Of a stretch of 5,034 bases of DNA, positions 4,861 through 5,034 are shown piece after piece (position 1 is the first letter of the stretch; each line of letters starts with the position of its first letter). The stretch comes from Patescibacteria group bacterium UBA5738 (GTDB lineage Bacteria > Patescibacteriota > Minisyncoccia > Minisyncoccales > UBA5738). Under the pieces are notes generated by a model. That model searched no databases and had not been told where the DNA came from. It worked only from the letters and a program-made list of their open reading frames with translations. Made by a program: the position numbers and the translations under genes. The DNA is taken from positions 1 through 5,034 of the forward strand of contig DIFW01000030.1 of the NCBI GenBank assembly GCA_002419295.1, read 5' to 3'.

Positions 4861-4918
4861 AGGATATCCGACCGAGACGCATTGTTTTGAACCCTCCAAA
4901 ATTGCCGATTTTCCCCTT

Positions 4919-4955
4919 AAAAACTCGGTTCCAGACCGAATCCGCCAGCAATTTT
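4919..4955 (+). repeat. Degenerate repeat, copy B
   Basis: AAAAACTCG (4919-4927), GTTCCAGACCGA (4928-4939) and CCAGCAATTTT (4945-4955) follow the same order as the blocks at 1116-1170. The 11-mer CCAGCAAATTT of copy A also occurs exactly on the - strand at 4972-4982, as the right arm of the first pseudoknot helix. Confidence 0.4.
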
Positions 4956-4999
4956 CGCCTCAAATGACAACAAATTTGCTGGCGAAGATCTGTTGTCAT
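4943..4999 (+). promoter_or_regulatory. Two interleaved perfect 9-bp helices (pseudoknot topology)
   Basis: Helix 1 pairs CGCCAGCAA (4943-4951) with TTGCTGGCG (4976-4984). Helix 2 pairs ATGACAACA (4964-4972), inside the loop of helix 1, with TGTTGTCAT (4991-4999) beyond it. This is the order of an H-type pseudoknot: loop 1 has 12 bases, the junction 3, loop 2 six. Read as DNA, the same arms are two overlapping dyads, and a third odd dyad GACAA-A-TTGTC (5004-5014) follows, giving four GACAA/TTGTC half-sites in about 50 bases, which would suit a repressor or recombinase. The sequence shows the pairing; whether it acts as RNA or DNA is not decided. Confidence 0.5.
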
Positions 5000-5016
5000 A
5001 ATAGACAAATTGTCCC

Positions 5017-5034
5017 GAGGAGGCTAATGCCGAC
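5017..5034 (+). CDS. Possible start of a gene running off the window
   Basis: GAGGAGG (5017-5023), the strongest Shine-Dalgarno in the window, stands three bases before ATG at 5027, followed only by CCG and AC. The gap is shorter than usual. Another open frame starts at ATG 4964 and also runs through the edge, so the correct start and even the presence of a gene remain uncertain. Confidence 0.3.

Larger units (their letters stand above)
4768..5026 (+). other. Structured noncoding region before the window edge
   Basis: About 260 bases with no convincing gene. The 75-codon - strand frame across it has no recognisable domain and is taken as chance. The + strand shows, in order, a 17-bp palindrome TATAAAAT-T-ATTTTATA (4769-4785), a long hairpin (4811-4860), ACCGAG/CTCGGT pairing (4871-4876 with 4924-4929), the repeat copy B, and two interleaved 9-bp helices (4943-4999). 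It ends at a Shine-Dalgarno plus ATG. A structured 5' leader, a free-standing small RNA, or a mobile-element end with subterminal repeats all fit. No match to tmRNA, RNase P, SRP or tRNA hallmarks was seen. Confidence 0.45.

Noticed and set aside
4919..4945. tRNA T-arm-like CTCGG-TTCCAGA-CCGAA
   Set aside because: The loop breaks the TTCRANY rule (C instead of purine, A instead of pyrimidine) and no acceptor or anticodon arm can be fitted around it.
4781..5008. 75-codon - strand frame at the right end
   Set aside because: No domain seen. It spans the strong inverted repeats and would be translated through the pseudoknot arms.

Overview
The window looks like a piece of a small bacterial genome with mixed base composition. 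All readable genes lie on the + strand. The standard code fits: UGA closes the methyltransferase reading frame at 3523-3525, and UAA or UAG closes the others. Shine-Dalgarno signals are weak before most starts. The gene set (ArsF/ArsG-like redox pair, small P-loop kinase plus NUDIX pair, decayed restriction-modification block, structured intergenic DNA) would suit an uncultivated lineage such as Patescibacteria, but that is a low-confidence inference; no marker gene is present.

Region 1 (1-1111) is the tail of an operon. A thioredoxin-fold CxxC protein of the ArsF family, cut by the window edge, overlaps by one base a CcdA-like membrane protein of the ArsG family. Together they look like a membrane thiol-disulfide relay or an organoarsenical handling pair. 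GC is roughly 50% here.

Region 2 (1112-1791) is about 680 bases with no convincing gene. It holds short hairpins and a sequence block that recurs in the last 120 bases of the window, so it may be dispersed noncoding repeat.

Region 3 (1740-3667) is an AT-rich block (about 35% GC in the endonuclease) that reads as a restriction-modification island in decay. It has a plausible promoter and a 20-codon stub resembling a DNA methylase N-terminus. Then come an intact-looking HARE-HTH plus PD-(D/E)XK nuclease, an unrecognised 102-residue protein, and a D12-class adenine methyltransferase that has DPPYN but has lost its SAM-binding half. A 34-codon coding-like fragment follows. If the nuclease works, it has no obvious functional partner methylase in this window.

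Region 4 (3675-4767) starts with a perfect 11-bp inverted repeat, then a two-gene unit of a P-loop kinase and a MutT/MTH1-like NUDIX hydrolase five bases apart, closed by a clear Rho-independent terminator.

Region 5 (4768-5034) has no certain gene but is rich in pairing potential. It contains a 17-bp palindrome, a 12-bp near-perfect long hairpin, and two interleaved perfect 9-bp helices with H-type pseudoknot topology. These end just before a GAGGAGG and ATG at the window edge. It is the best candidate here for an undescribed structured RNA, leader or mobile-element end.
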